From positions 2,108,001 to 2,172,000 of the forward strand of contig NZ_RPFZ01000001.1 in assembly GCF_003815535.1 (NCBI RefSeq): a stretch of DNA of 64,000 nucleotides, written 5' to 3'. The position numbers and the translations under genes are program-made. The DNA is from Aurantiacibacter spongiae. Its GTDB lineage: Bacteria; Pseudomonadota; Alphaproteobacteria; Sphingomonadales; Sphingomonadaceae. A model generated the notes under the pieces. It made no database searches, was not told the DNA's origin, and saw only the letters and a list, made by a program, of their open reading frames with translations. Positions 8,214 through 16,774 of this stretch are shown piece after piece (position 1 is the stretch's first letter; each line of letters begins with the position of its first letter).

Positions 8214-9500
8214 ATCAGTACTCACGATCCGGCTTCGGACGACAACCTGCCGACCGCGCGGGCAACGCCGGTCGTTAAGGGTGAGCGAATTCACGCACTG
8301 GATTTCATCCGCGGCGTGGCGATACTCGGCATTCTCGTCGCCAACATCACCGCGTTTTCGCACAACCAGCTCGCCTATTACTGGCCCCCGGCGCTACCGG
8401 GCGGAGCGACAGCCGGAGATGACTGGATCTGGGTTGTCCAGTTCACGCTGATCGACGGCAAGATGCGCGGAATCTTCGCGATACTTTTCGGCGCGGGGCT
8501 GGTTCTGTTCGCCCGGAAGGCCGGAGAGATAGAGGTTGCGACGCAATTGCAGGCGCGGCGTCTCTTCTGGTTGGCCCTGTTCGGCTTCGCTCATTTCGCT
8601 CTTCTGTTCGGGGGCGACATCCTGTTCACATACGCCATTGCGGGCATGTTCGCGTTACTCGCCTTGCCGTATGGTGCGCGCGGATTGTTCGTTACCGGAG
8701 TGCTCTGGGCGGCGGTCGCGGCGTTGCTGCGAGCTGGGGACTTCGCGCCCTACGCGATCATGGAACTGCAGGCGATGGCCGGTCATGCGCCAGATCAGTA
8801 TCCGGCGCTCGAAGCATACTGGCAGGGCCGGGTTGCCGACATCATGAACGATGCGCGCGTACTGGCATCGGGCAGTTATCTCGATGTAGTCGCGCAGCGC
8901 ATCTCGACCGGAGCGGATGAAGCGGGTCTGGCCGTAAGGCTGAACTTCTATGAAACGATACCGCAGATGCTGATCGGCATGGGTCTTTTCAAAGCTGGCC
9001 TGTTCACCGACCCCGCCCTGCGCCGCCGATGGCGCGGCTGGGCATGGGGTGGTGCGATCATCGGCGCGGCGCTGCTGCTGGCGACTGCCATCACCCTGAT
9101 GCGGATGGGCTTTCCGCCCTACCTGACCCAGTTCGCCTACTTCGCGCTAGCGTTGCTGTTCAACCTGCCATTGCTGCTCGGAGGTATCCTCCTCCTGACG
9201 CAATGGGCTGATCGTTCAGACGCAACCTGGCTTGGTGAGCGTTTGCGACTGGCGGGGCGCATGGCATTCACCAATTACATACTCACATCCTTCGTGATGA
9301 TGCTGATATTTCAGGGGTGGGCCGGCGGGCTGTTCGGCACGCTTCACCGCATCGAGTTGCTACCGGTCGTCGCGCTGGGTTGGGCGATCATGCTTACCGT
9401 ATCGCGGTTCTGGCTGTCGAGATTCCGGTACGGACCTCTGGAATGGCTCTGGCGATGCCTGACTTACTGGCGGATTTTCGACATCCGGCGCACGCATTAA
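8214..9500 (+). CDS. DUF418 family membrane protein, apparent ATC start
   Basis: A polytopic inner-membrane protein of about 428 residues. The N-terminal family motif is present (RIHALDFIRGVAILGI), as is the C-terminal region (GRMAFTNYILTS, then GPLEWLWRCLTYW). DUF418 proteins have no settled function. In this frame a stop lies at 8181, and no ATG, GTG or TTG occurs before the conserved first segment. The first GTG (8316) would delete most of it. A good ribosome binding site, AGAGGAA at 8200-8206, stands eight bases before an ATC at 8214, so ATC is the likely start codon, or a former ATG. The family call is firm; the start is tentative. Confidence 0.8.
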   Translation: MSTHDPASDDNLPTARATPVVKGERIHALDFIRGVAILGILVANITAFSHNQLAYYWPPALPGGATAGDDWIWVVQFTLIDGKMRGIFAILFGAGLVLFARKAGEIEVATQLQARRLFWLALFGFAHFALLFGGDILFTYAIAGMFALLALPYGARGLFVTGVLWAAVAALLRAGDFAPYAIMELQAMAGHAPDQYPALEAYWQGRVADIMNDARVLASGSYLDVVAQRISTGADEAGLAVRLNFYETIPQMLIGMGLFKAGLFTDPALRRRWRGWAWGGAIIGAALLLATAITLMRMGFPPYLTQFAYFALALLFNLPLLLGGILLLTQWADRSDATWLGERLRLAGRMAFTNYILTSFVMMLIFQGWAGGLFGTLHRIELLPVVALGWAIMLTVSRFWLSRFRYGPLEWLWRCLTYWRIFDIRRTH

Positions 9501-9511
9501 GCAGCGCCCTA

Positions 9512-9727
9512 TCAGCATACTTCCCACAGACCGGCCTTGCCCACCAGCGAGCGGCGAATGCTTGCCACCCGCCGATCGCCTTCGAGTATTTCCGCGCCAT
9601 CATGGCGATCATGGTCGAGATTGATATCGGCAACGATCAAGGCCGCATTGATCGACGGGGCTTCGAGTTCCCAAGCTTTGGTATCGATGCGGTTTCCCGG
9701 AATACTGATGACGCGATAGCGGCCCAT
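9512..9727 (-). CDS. Small conserved-looking protein, 71 aa
   Basis: A short soluble protein without signal or membrane segment. I do not recognise a family. The first half is a compact mixed segment (MGRYRVISIPGNRIDTKAWELEAPS). The second half is rich in charged residues. ATG at 9727 is chosen over an upstream ATG at 9778 because GAGAGGA stands just before it. It lies tail to tail with the DUF418 gene (11 bp between stops). The good ribosome binding site and normal codon use argue that it is real. Confidence 0.6.
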   Translation of the reverse strand: MGRYRVISIPGNRIDTKAWELEAPSINAALIVADINLDHDRHDGAEILEGDRRVASIRRSLVGKAGLWEVC

Positions 9728-9838
9728 GTCGAGTTCCTCTCCGATACCTCCATACACGAACCGCGTACATTTTGGCATAACAATTGCTTAATGCTTAACC
9801 CGTCATCGTCTCGCAAATCTCTCGAGGCATCGGGTTCG

Positions 9839-10384
9839 CTACAAGGCGGTGTCGTCGAGATCGTCGTCGATCCGCGCCATCTCACCGCGGCGTTCGAGGA
9901 TGGCGCGACTGCGACGCCGACGCTCTCGCGCACTGGCGGTGGCGAGCCGCGTTTCGAGCAGGAACAGAACCAGTGCTGCGACGAGTTGCGCCATGGTCAC
10001 CACCCACGCCACGGCGACAAAGGTACCGATCTGCGGGCGGATGAATGCGCTGATGAACAGTGCCGCGATGACCAGGCAGATCGTCAGCGCACCCGAGGTG
10101 ACGAGGTTGACTGCCCATTGGGCATATTGCTGACGTTGGCGAAGTGCGGGCATCTCCTCCCCCTCGCGGCCGCCGAGCCCCTTGTCGGTACGCCGCTCGA
10201 CGAACTCTATCCGGTCGGTCAGCCAGGACAAGCGGGCGTTCATGACGTTCAGGACCGCACCGATCGCCGCCAGCAGGAACACCGGTGCGAGGCTGAGCTG
10301 GACGATGTTCTGCACGCGCAGCGTGCTCGAAGTGCGCTCGATCAGATCGCCGGCGAGGGAAAGATAGTCGATCAACCGCAGCAC
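9839..10384 (-). CDS. DUF2721 family membrane protein
   Basis: A 181-residue inner-membrane protein with three hydrophobic stretches (about residues 28-48, 90-110 and 118-140). Between the first and second is a charged loop (DRIEFVERRTDKGLGG), typical of DUF2721. The C-terminal 40 residues are highly charged and arginine-rich. Function is unknown. It starts with GTG at 10384, immediately after the der stop (TGA-GTG), so it is co-translated with der. Confidence 0.75.
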   Translation of the reverse strand: MLRLIDYLSLAGDLIERTSSTLRVQNIVQLSLAPVFLLAAIGAVLNVMNARLSWLTDRIEFVERRTDKGLGGREGEEMPALRQRQQYAQWAVNLVTSGALTICLVIAALFISAFIRPQIGTFVAVAWVVTMAQLVAALVLFLLETRLATASARERRRRSRAILERRGEMARIDDDLDDTAL

Positions 10385-11779
10385 TCAGGACTGGTATGGA
10401 TTTTTCGGGCTCTTGAGGTTCAGCCGGACGGGAACCGCGCCGAATCCCAGCTCGCGGCGGATGCCGTTCAGCAGGTAGCGCTCGTAGCTTTTCGGCAGAT
10501 CACTCAGGCGAGTCCCGAAAACGACGAAGCGAGGCGGTCTGGTACCGACCTGGGTGATGTAGCGTAGCTTGATCCGCTTTCCGCCGGGCGCGGGCGGCGG
10601 ATTGGCGGCCAGCGCATCGTCGAACCACCGGTTGAGCGCGGCGGTCGGCACGCGGCGCGACCACGCTGCCCGCAGATCGAACGCAGCAGCGAGCATCGGA
10701 TCGAGACCCTTGCCGGTCATCGCGGAGACGGCGAAAAGCGGAACACCTTTCAACTGTGCCAGCCCCTCGTCCAGGGCCATGCGCACACCGTTGAACAGGG
10801 CGCTGGCATTCTCCGCGACGTCCCACTTGTTGATCGCGATCATCAGCGCCCGCCCTTCCTCGATCACGGCGTTGGCGATCTTCAGATCCTGCACCTCCAG
10901 ACCGCGCGTCGCATCGAGCAGCAGGACGACCACTTCAGCATAATCGACCGCGCGAAGACCGTCGGCGACGGACAATTTCTCCAGCTTGTCCGTCACCTTG
11001 GCACGCTTACGCATCCCGGCCGTGTCGATCAGCTTGATCGTCCGTTCGTCTCCGTCACCGGGATGAGTCCAGCGCCAGTCGATCGCGATCGAATCGCGGG
11101 TGATTCCGGCTTCCGGCCCGGTCAGCATCCGGTCTTCACCCAGCAAGCGGTTTATCAGCGTGGACTTGCCGGCGTTCGGCCGCCCGACAATGGCGAGTTG
11201 CAGCGGGCGCGTTTCGTCGTGTTCCGCTTCCTCTTCCGTCGGATCGGCAAGATTTGCCGTCGTCGGCTGGCGATCTGCGATATGCGGTGACAGGGCATTG
11301 TAGATGTCGGCGACGCCCTCGCCATGCTCGGCACTGATCGGGACGGGATCGCCGAGCCCGAGCGCGTATCCTTCAAGAATGCCGCTTTGCCCCGCATTCC
11401 CCTCGGCCTTGTTGGCAATGAGAACGACCGGCACCTGCTGTTCGCGCAGCCATTGCGCGATTTCCTCGTCAAGCGGGGTCAGCCCCGCCCGGCTGTCATA
11501 GACGAACAGGGCCGCGTCAGCATCCTTCAACGAAACCTGCGTCTGCGCGCGCATCCGCCCGGGCAGCGAGGCATCGTCCTCATTCTCCCAGCCGGCGGTA
11601 TCTACCGCCTCGAATTCGAGTCCTCGCAAGCCGGCTTCGCCCATCCGCCGGTCGCGGGTCACGCCGGGCTGATCGTCGACGAGCGCCAGCCGCTTGCCGA
11701 CCAGTCGGTTGAACAATGTCGATTTGCCGACATTCGGACGGCCAATGATGACCACCTTGGGGAGTTTGCGTTGCGCCAT
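10385..11779 (-). CDS. der: Ribosome biogenesis GTPase Der (EngA)
   Basis: A 464-residue protein with two tandem GTPase domains and a C-terminal KH-like domain, essential for 50S subunit maturation. P-loops are GRPNVGKST at about 13-21 and GRPNAGKST near 205. DTAGWENE and DTAGMRKR are the two switch regions. NKAE and NKWD are the guanine-specificity motifs. The C-terminus (RYITQVGTRPPRFVVFGT) matches the KH-like part. Length is normal. It is followed directly by the DUF2721 gene. Confidence 0.96.
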   Translation of the reverse strand: MAQRKLPKVVIIGRPNVGKSTLFNRLVGKRLALVDDQPGVTRDRRMGEAGLRGLEFEAVDTAGWENEDDASLPGRMRAQTQVSLKDADAALFVYDSRAGLTPLDEEIAQWLREQQVPVVLIANKAEGNAGQSGILEGYALGLGDPVPISAEHGEGVADIYNALSPHIADRQPTTANLADPTEEEAEHDETRPLQLAIVGRPNAGKSTLINRLLGEDRMLTGPEAGITRDSIAIDWRWTHPGDGDERTIKLIDTAGMRKRAKVTDKLEKLSVADGLRAVDYAEVVVLLLDATRGLEVQDLKIANAVIEEGRALMIAINKWDVAENASALFNGVRMALDEGLAQLKGVPLFAVSAMTGKGLDPMLAAAFDLRAAWSRRVPTAALNRWFDDALAANPPPAPGGKRIKLRYITQVGTRPPRFVVFGTRLSDLPKSYERYLLNGIRRELGFGAVPVRLNLKSPKNPYQS

Positions 11780-11844
11780 GAGGTCGCTCAGGTGGCTTGG
11801 ACGGGACCGGTTGGCAAGAGCCTAGGACAGGTGAAAGTTGCGCA

Positions 11845-12285
11845 TTACCAGCTTCCGGTGTTCTTCATGCTCGCCCACGGCTCCTGCGGTTCGCGGGCGC
11901 CCCCGGCGTTGAGCAATTCGACGGAAATACCATCGGGGGTCTTCACGAACGCCATCCGTCCGTCGCGCGGTGGGCGGTTTATCGTGACGCCGGCATCGGC
12001 GAGCCGCTCGCAGGTCTCGTAGATATTCTCGACGGCGTAGGCGAGGTGACCGAAATTGCGGCCACCTGTGTACTCCTCGGGTTTCCTGCCATCCTCGGGC
12101 GGCCAGTTGTAGGTGAGTTCGACTTCCGCCTGCCTTTCCTGACCGGGTGCAGCCATGAAGATCAACGTGAAACGACCGCCTTCGCTGTCCTTGCGGCGCA
12201 CTTCCTCCAGACCGAGGAGCTTGAAGAACTCGACCGTCGCCTCCGGATCGGCGACGCGGATCATCGTGTGCAGATACTGTACCAT
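11845..12285 (-). CDS. gloA: Lactoylglutathione lyase (glyoxalase I)
   Basis: A 146-residue vicinal-oxygen-chelate enzyme that isomerises the methylglyoxal-glutathione hemithioacetal to lactoylglutathione. The four metal ligands of the family fit His6 (YLHTMIRV), Glu in VELTYNW, His in NFGHLAY and Glu in SVELLNA. The start at 12285 (MVQYLHTM) is the family's normal one; the open frame upstream is unrelated. It sits between der and the porin gene, separated from the porin by a strong hairpin. Cytoplasmic detoxification. Confidence 0.92.
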   Translation of the reverse strand: MVQYLHTMIRVADPEATVEFFKLLGLEEVRRKDSEGGRFTLIFMAAPGQERQAEVELTYNWPPEDGRKPEEYTGGRNFGHLAYAVENIYETCERLADAGVTINRPPRDGRMAFVKTPDGISVELLNAGGAREPQEPWASMKNTGSW

Positions 12286-12338
12286 CCGAACCTTCCGAAC
12301 ATTTTCATTCGGGTAGTCAGATAGGTTTCGGAATGGTG

Positions 12339-12382
12339 AAGCGGAAGGGTCCGCGCCGGTTTCGCCGCGAACCCTTCCGCTT
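12339..12382. terminator. Perfect 12-bp inverted repeat between porin gene and gloA
   Basis: AAGCGGAAGGGT (12339-12350) and its exact complement ACCCTTCCGCTT (12371-12382) flank a 20-nt loop. It lies 15 bp after the porin stop on the minus strand and before gloA. There is no T-run on either side. It is most likely a terminator or transcript-stabilising hairpin for the porin mRNA. Confidence 0.55.
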
Positions 12383-12397
12383 CGAACCGCTGTGCGA

Positions 12398-13165
12398 TCA
12401 GAAACTGGCGGACAGCGTCGCGACGATCGCGTCGTCGGTGAAGTTGTAATCGCCGGGCAGGTAGTCGCCATCTGCGCCGACATAGGCAACCCCTACGGAC
12501 ACCGGACCAGCTACCGCCATTTCGGCGCCGATGGACCAATCGAACGCGTTGCCGTCATCGGTGAAGGTGAGAAAGCCGTCGGTATATCCCAGGTGCCCGG
12601 TCAGCGAAAGCGGCGTTCCGGGAATCCCGGTGCCGAGATCCGTGTAGACGTAGAAATTGTCCGTACCACCCAGGGAATCCTGATCCGGGGCGTAAGCCAC
12701 ACCGACTGTCGCTTCGACCGGACCGACCTGCGTACCTACCGATCCGTAGAATTCGACGTAGTCGAAATCGCCGGGGCCGGCGTTGGGATAAACGTACATG
12801 ATGACGCCCACGTCGGTCGTGAAACTGCCGAACTCACCACCCCAGCCGCCATAGAGATCGAGCTCGGTGTGTCCGTAGCCGACCGTATCCTCGTCCAGCG
12901 AGGAGCCCCACGTGCCGACATAGAAGCCGGCGGGAAGCGCAGCGTCGATCCCGCCCTGGATAGCGATGTCGCCCCCTGACAGATCGACGCCGCGGAAACG
13001 ATACTCGCTGACGATCGCGGCGTTGGCTGACAGTTCGATACCAATGCCGGAATCGGTTTCGCTTTCTTCGGGCGGAAGCACCGTTTGCGCCATCGCCGGA
13101 CCAGCGAAACACGCGCTTGCGAAAAAAACGGAAGCGACCGAAAGGCCGCGGATGGACGTAAGCAT
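12398..13165 (-). CDS. TorF-family putative porin
   Basis: A 255-residue outer-membrane beta-barrel protein. The signal peptide is cleaved near AMAQ (about residues 25-26). The mature part begins with the family-like stretch SANAAIVSEYRFRGVDLS and is made of alternating aromatic/Gly strands (ELDLYGGWGGEFG, TDVGVIMYVYP). The C-terminus ends in Phe (TLSASF), the outer-membrane insertion signal. It is low in lysine and rich in Asp. Start at ATG 13165 gives the signal peptide. The family is often linked to nitrogen-responsive genes, but nothing here proves that. Confidence 0.85.
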   Translation of the reverse strand: MLTSIRGLSVASVFFASACFAGPAMAQTVLPPEESETDSGIGIELSANAAIVSEYRFRGVDLSGGDIAIQGGIDAALPAGFYVGTWGSSLDEDTVGYGHTELDLYGGWGGEFGSFTTDVGVIMYVYPNAGPGDFDYVEFYGSVGTQVGPVEATVGVAYAPDQDSLGGTDNFYVYTDLGTGIPGTPLSLTGHLGYTDGFLTFTDDGNAFDWSIGAEMAVAGPVSVGVAYVGADGDYLPGDYNFTDDAIVATLSASF

Positions 13166-13449
13166 GGGCAATTCCTTGATTGCTTGGAGGATTCTGCTTC
13201 GTCCCACCTGCGCTTTTGCGCGAACGACCTCATTTCGCGGACCGCTCTTCGCAAATGCACAACGAATATGCAGTTTTTCGCTGCAATGCACAAGGTTTAT
13301 TGCGCGATTGCCTGTAATGGCAGCGAGCTGTGGGTTTTCGGCACCACATTCAGCGTTCGCACAGCATGGCTTTGGCAGGTGTTCGATCGTCGCATCCGCG
13401 CAAGAGCGCACTTGCGAAAGACCAGCGGGACAGCAATTAGACAAGCGGC
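13166..13449. promoter_or_regulatory. Divergent intergenic region with direct repeat ATGCACAA
   Basis: 284 bp between the porin and phosphatase genes. It is visibly poorer in GC than its surroundings. ATGCACAA occurs at 13255-13262 and again at 13286-13293, with starts 31 bp apart (three helical turns). Both lie 90-130 bp upstream of the porin start, so they may be a paired operator. I see no RNA gene in it. Confidence 0.35.
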
Positions 13450-14283
13450 ATGATCAGGCTATTCAAGAATATATTCGGCGACGATGTTGCCGCGCGGCAG
13501 AGCGCGCGGGTGCCTGACGGGGAACGGGTCTACGCCGTTGGCGACATTCATGGCCGTGCGGACCTTCTCGAGACTTTGATCGCGGCGATCGAGGTGGACG
13601 ACGGCAACCGCCCGCGGGCGCAGACAACCGTGATCCTGCTCGGCGACCTCGTCGATCGGGGGCCGGAAAGCGCCCGGGTCATCGCCCTTGCGCGCGAATG
13701 GCAGGCGCAGCGCGATGTGCGCATCCTGCTCGGTAATCACGAGGAAATGTTTCTCGAAAGTTTCACCAGCCTCGACATGCTCCGCCATTTCCTGCGCCAC
13801 GGCGGACGCGATACGGTGCTGAGTTACGGCGTCGACAAACGCGAATTCACGTCCGCTTCCGTTTCCGCGATCCAGCAGATGATGAAGGACTGCGTGCCGG
13901 TTGCCGATCGAGATTTCATCTCCGGGTTCTCGGACATGGTGAGGATTGGCGACTACCTGTTCGTCCATGCCGGAATCGAACCGGGTGTGCCTCTGGAAGA
14001 CCAGCGTCGGGCCAACCTCCGCTGGATCCGCGAGCCGTTTCTAAGTCACACTTCATCGCACGGTGTGGTGGTCGTCCACGGCCACACGATCAGCGATGAG
14101 CCTGAGGACAATGGCAACCGGATAGGGATCGACACCGGCGCTTACGACACCGGTCGGCTGACGGCGCTCTTGCTCGAGGGGGAGAAGCGCTGCTATCTCG
14201 AAGCGGTGGACGATGGGGGACGACTGCGGACCCGCTATTCCCCGCCCGATGCCTCGCCCCTCGCCGCATGCGCCATCGCCTAG
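13450..14283 (+). CDS. PPP-family metallophosphatase (serine/threonine phosphatase-like)
   Basis: A 277-residue cytoplasmic phosphoesterase. The PPP signature motifs are in order: GDIHGR (31-36), GDLVDRG (about 65-71), GNHE (about 97-100), later HAG and HGHT. These carry the two-metal site. The fold is shared by bacterial protein phosphatases (PrpA-like) and diadenosine tetraphosphatases, and sequence alone does not separate them. The C-terminal 30 residues are family-variable. It lies head to head with the porin gene and ends 17 bp before the 3' end of the convergent RNase P RNA. Confidence 0.88.
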   Translation: MIRLFKNIFGDDVAARQSARVPDGERVYAVGDIHGRADLLETLIAAIEVDDGNRPRAQTTVILLGDLVDRGPESARVIALAREWQAQRDVRILLGNHEEMFLESFTSLDMLRHFLRHGGRDTVLSYGVDKREFTSASVSAIQQMMKDCVPVADRDFISGFSDMVRIGDYLFVHAGIEPGVPLEDQRRANLRWIREPFLSHTSSHGVVVVHGHTISDEPEDNGNRIGIDTGAYDTGRLTALLLEGEKRCYLEAVDDGGRLRTRYSPPDASPLAACAIA

Positions 14284-14300
14284 GATGGCGGTGACGTAAC

Positions 14301-14710
14301 GTGCCGGGGAGCCTGTAAGCCGGGTTCTGTCCCGCGATCGATATGCCGTTCGGCATCAGCGGCGCGGGGGCAGCCATTCATCTTACGCGGCGGATCGCTC
14401 CGACCGCTCCAGCGACCAACCCGGGTCTTCTCGGAGCGAAACGCTCCTGCCATTGCTGGCGCGAGACCCCTATGCGGTCTTGCTCCGGGTGGGGTTTGCC
14501 GTGCGAGGTCTGTTGCCAGACCCCCGGTGCGCTTTTGCCGCACCCTTTCACCCTTGCCTGTGTCCGCGAGCGGACCATCGGCGGACTGCTTTCTGTGGCA
14601 CTTTCCCTCGGCTCTCGCCGGGCGGGCGTTACCCGCCACCCTCGTTTCGTGGAGCCCGGACTTTCCTCGCACGCCCGTAACGGCGGCGCGGCTGCCCGGC
14701 TCCCCGGCAC
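14301..14710 (-). ncRNA. rnpB: RNase P RNA (class A)
   Basis: The minus strand has the conserved core of bacterial RNase P RNA. Near the 5' end are GAGGAAAGTCCGGGCTCC and then GGTAACGCCCG. The segment GAGGGAAAGTGCCACAGAAA, split here for length, follows. Near the 3' end is ACAGAACCCGGCTTACAG. The P1 stem is explicit: GTGCCGGGGAGCC at the 5' end (14698-14710) pairs perfectly with GGCTCCCCGGCAC at the 3' end (14301-14313), which sets the boundaries to within a few bases. The length of about 410 nt fits. It is the catalytic RNA that matures tRNA 5' ends. Open frames crossing this span are chance. Confidence 0.95.
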
Positions 14711-14716
14711 GGTGGC

Positions 14717-15463
14717 CTATCTAGTCTTCCCCCGGTCCCTGTCCAGCAGCAACTGGAACAGGATCGCGCGCACCTCTCCGTCGATCTCGCCATCAATCCG
14801 TTCGGGCCGCCATCGGCGCTGGAATGCCTCGACCGCGCTGTGACCATCGGTGATGTCGTAGCCGAACCGCTCCAGCGCGAGGTAGAACGCCGCATCGTTG
14901 GCGAACGGATCGCCGCGTTCGAGCTTGTCGGGGCGCGGGAGGCACAACCCGTATTCGGCAAGACGGTCCCAGGGGAAGAGCTCGCCGGGATCGATCTTGC
15001 GACCGGGGGCGACGTCGGAGTGGCCGACCACGTTGGCGCGGGGGATGTCGTAGCGCTTCACCATGCGCGCCACCAGCGGCACGAGCCGTTCGAACTGCGC
15101 CTCGTCGAAGTCGCGATAGCCGTATTTGTGTCCCGGATGATCGAGTTCGATGCCGATGCTGGCGGAGTTCACGTCCCTGTGTCCGCGCCAGTAGGAAACG
15201 CCGGCGTGCCAGGCGCGCTTCTCTTCGGGCACCAGCCGGACGACTTCGCCCTGTTCGCCGATGATGTAGTGGGCGGAAACCTTGGCCTCCGGATCGGTGA
15301 GGCGTTCGATGGCGAAGCCCTTGTCCTCCATCTCGGTGTAGTGGATCACTACCATCGAGATGGGCAGGCTCCGCTCGTCGAAGTTGGGCGAGAGGACTTC
15401 GCGGTCGACCAGCTCGTCGTCGCTGAGCGGCAGTTTGCGGCCGATATCGCCGAAATCCGACAC
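14717..15463 (-). CDS. N-acetylmuramoyl-L-alanine amidase (Amidase_2 type)
   Basis: A 248-residue zinc amidase of the AmpD/AmiD group that cleaves the muramic acid to L-alanine bond. Zinc ligands fit His41 (VVIHYTEM) and the histidine in VVGHSDVAPGRKIDPG. The C-terminal 60 residues (HSAVEAFQRRWRPERIDGEID) resemble a peptidoglycan-binding domain of AmiD-like enzymes. No signal peptide is visible, so a cytoplasmic, recycling-type (AmpD-like) role is possible. It starts with GTG at 15463, overlapping the chpT stop (TAGTG), and ends just before the RNase P RNA. Confidence 0.88.
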   Translation of the reverse strand: MSDFGDIGRKLPLSDDELVDREVLSPNFDERSLPISMVVIHYTEMEDKGFAIERLTDPEAKVSAHYIIGEQGEVVRLVPEEKRAWHAGVSYWRGHRDVNSASIGIELDHPGHKYGYRDFDEAQFERLVPLVARMVKRYDIPRANVVGHSDVAPGRKIDPGELFPWDRLAEYGLCLPRPDKLERGDPFANDAAFYLALERFGYDITDGHSAVEAFQRRWRPERIDGEIDGEVRAILFQLLLDRDRGKTR

Positions 15464-16116
15464 TAGCCGATCATCCCGTCGGCATCGGGAAGGACCGCGC
15501 CCAGAACCAGCGCGTCATCCCCGTGATGATACTGCACCCCGCCGTTTTCCGCCTCGGTGAGCAGATGGATCATGTGGGCGGGCGCCGTACGCCCGGAAAG
15601 CTCCTCCGCCGGCAGATCGCCGGTCAGCGCGAGACCGATGGTCTTGTCGAAGGCGATGCGTGGACCCGCGGCGCGGATGGCGATCTCGGTCGCGCCGTCA
15701 TTGCGCTCTGCACCCACGGACAGCGTGCCGCCGCGTACCAGCGAATCGAGACCCATTGCCGCCAAGTTGAGCAGCATCTTGACGGCTGGCTTCGATAGCG
15801 TGGCCTCGCTCACCGCCCATTCCAGCGTGACCCGCTCGTCCGCGCTGGTCAGCGCGGTAAGCAGCTCGTGCGGTTCCTCGGCGGGTACGTGTTCGCCGAA
15901 GCCGCCCGCGGCGCCGTATGCGAGGCGGAAGAACTTGAGCTTGTGCGCGCTGACCCGCGCGCTCTGTTCCAGCAGCTCTATGCAGCGCTGGCGCATGGCC
16001 GGGTCCTTCTCGTCGGCGAGCAGCTCCAGCCCGTTATTGAGCGCGCCCACCGGGCTCAGCATGTCGTGGCACAGGCGCGAGCAGAGCAGGGCGGCGAGGT
16101 CGAGTTGGGTGGTCAT
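15463..16116 (-). CDS. chpT: Histidine phosphotransferase ChpT
   Basis: A 217-residue dimeric phosphotransferase that passes phosphate from the CckA hybrid kinase to CtrA and CpdR in alphaproteobacterial cell-cycle control. The phospho-accepting histidine is His17 in SRLCHDMLSPVGALNNG, the most conserved stretch of the family. The C-terminal half is a degenerate ATPase-like fold (AVKMLLNLAAMGLDSL), as expected. The start is at ATG 16116. It is translationally coupled to the amidase. No receiver domain is attached, so it is not a histidine kinase. Confidence 0.9.
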   Translation of the reverse strand: MTTQLDLAALLCSRLCHDMLSPVGALNNGLELLADEKDPAMRQRCIELLEQSARVSAHKLKFFRLAYGAAGGFGEHVPAEEPHELLTALTSADERVTLEWAVSEATLSKPAVKMLLNLAAMGLDSLVRGGTLSVGAERNDGATEIAIRAAGPRIAFDKTIGLALTGDLPAEELSGRTAPAHMIHLLTEAENGGVQYHHGDDALVLGAVLPDADGMIG

Positions 16117-16254
16117 TGCGAAGGAAGGGGCCTTGGTGAGGGGAAGGGTGTGACAGGTGTGACAGTGTCCTAGGACAAAAACACCGCCATGCCACCACCT
16201 GCGGGAAAAGCGATCGGCAAGGGAGGGAGAAACCGTGTCGTCATGGGCGCCGCC

Positions 16255-16659
16255 TTACGCGCCCGTTACGATGTAGGGAAGCGCGAGGAAGCCGCTTTCG
16301 TCGTCTCTCCAGCACGTTACCTCGCCGCGGGTCGCGATCGCCCATATCCGCCCGTCGCCGGCCGCCATGCGCGCGTCGGTAGGCGACGGGCGCGCGGGGC
16401 CATGCGGATGCGAGTGGTAATAGCCCAGCACGTCCGGACCGCCGCTGCGTGTGGCCCGGTGAGCGTCGATCAGCGCCTGCGGGTCGATCTCGAAATGCGT
16501 CTCGGGCGAGGAATGGACGTTCCCGGCGGGCAGGGTGCCCGTTACGTCCATGCCGCTGCCGGTGAGGATGCCGCAGCATTCGCGCGGATGTTCGCGGGCG
16601 GCGTGCGCCGCGATTTTGTCGAGCACGCTGCGCGCAATATGCAACCCCGTCTGTCCCAT
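16255..16659 (-). CDS. JAMM/MPN metalloprotease (Mov34 family)
   Basis: A 134-residue stand-alone JAB1/MPN domain. The complete zinc site is present: Glu27 (HPRECCG) and HSHPHGPARPSPTD with His82, His84 and Asp95, spaced H-x-H-x10-D. Bacterial members cleave ubiquitin-like or sulfur-carrier proteins, as in cysteine synthesis, or remove thiocarboxylate tags. No ThiS/MoaD-like gene is adjacent, so the substrate is open. It diverges from rluD. Confidence 0.88.
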   Translation of the reverse strand: MGQTGLHIARSVLDKIAAHAAREHPRECCGILTGSGMDVTGTLPAGNVHSSPETHFEIDPQALIDAHRATRSGGPDVLGYYHSHPHGPARPSPTDARMAAGDGRIWAIATRGEVTCWRDDESGFLALPYIVTGA

Positions 16660-16774
16660 GCCCGGTCCCCTAGCGGCGATCCTGTGCCGGGCGTTAGCGC
16701 GAGGCCTTCGTTCCGGGCAAGCGACGACAAGGCAAAGGGTGTCGGTTTGCTCGCAACCGCTCTAGATGGGCGCC

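Noticed and set aside
14343-14843. Protein frames across the RNase P RNA locus
   Set aside because: The conserved RNase P core and perfect P1 pairing explain the sequence; the frames have no ribosome binding site or family.
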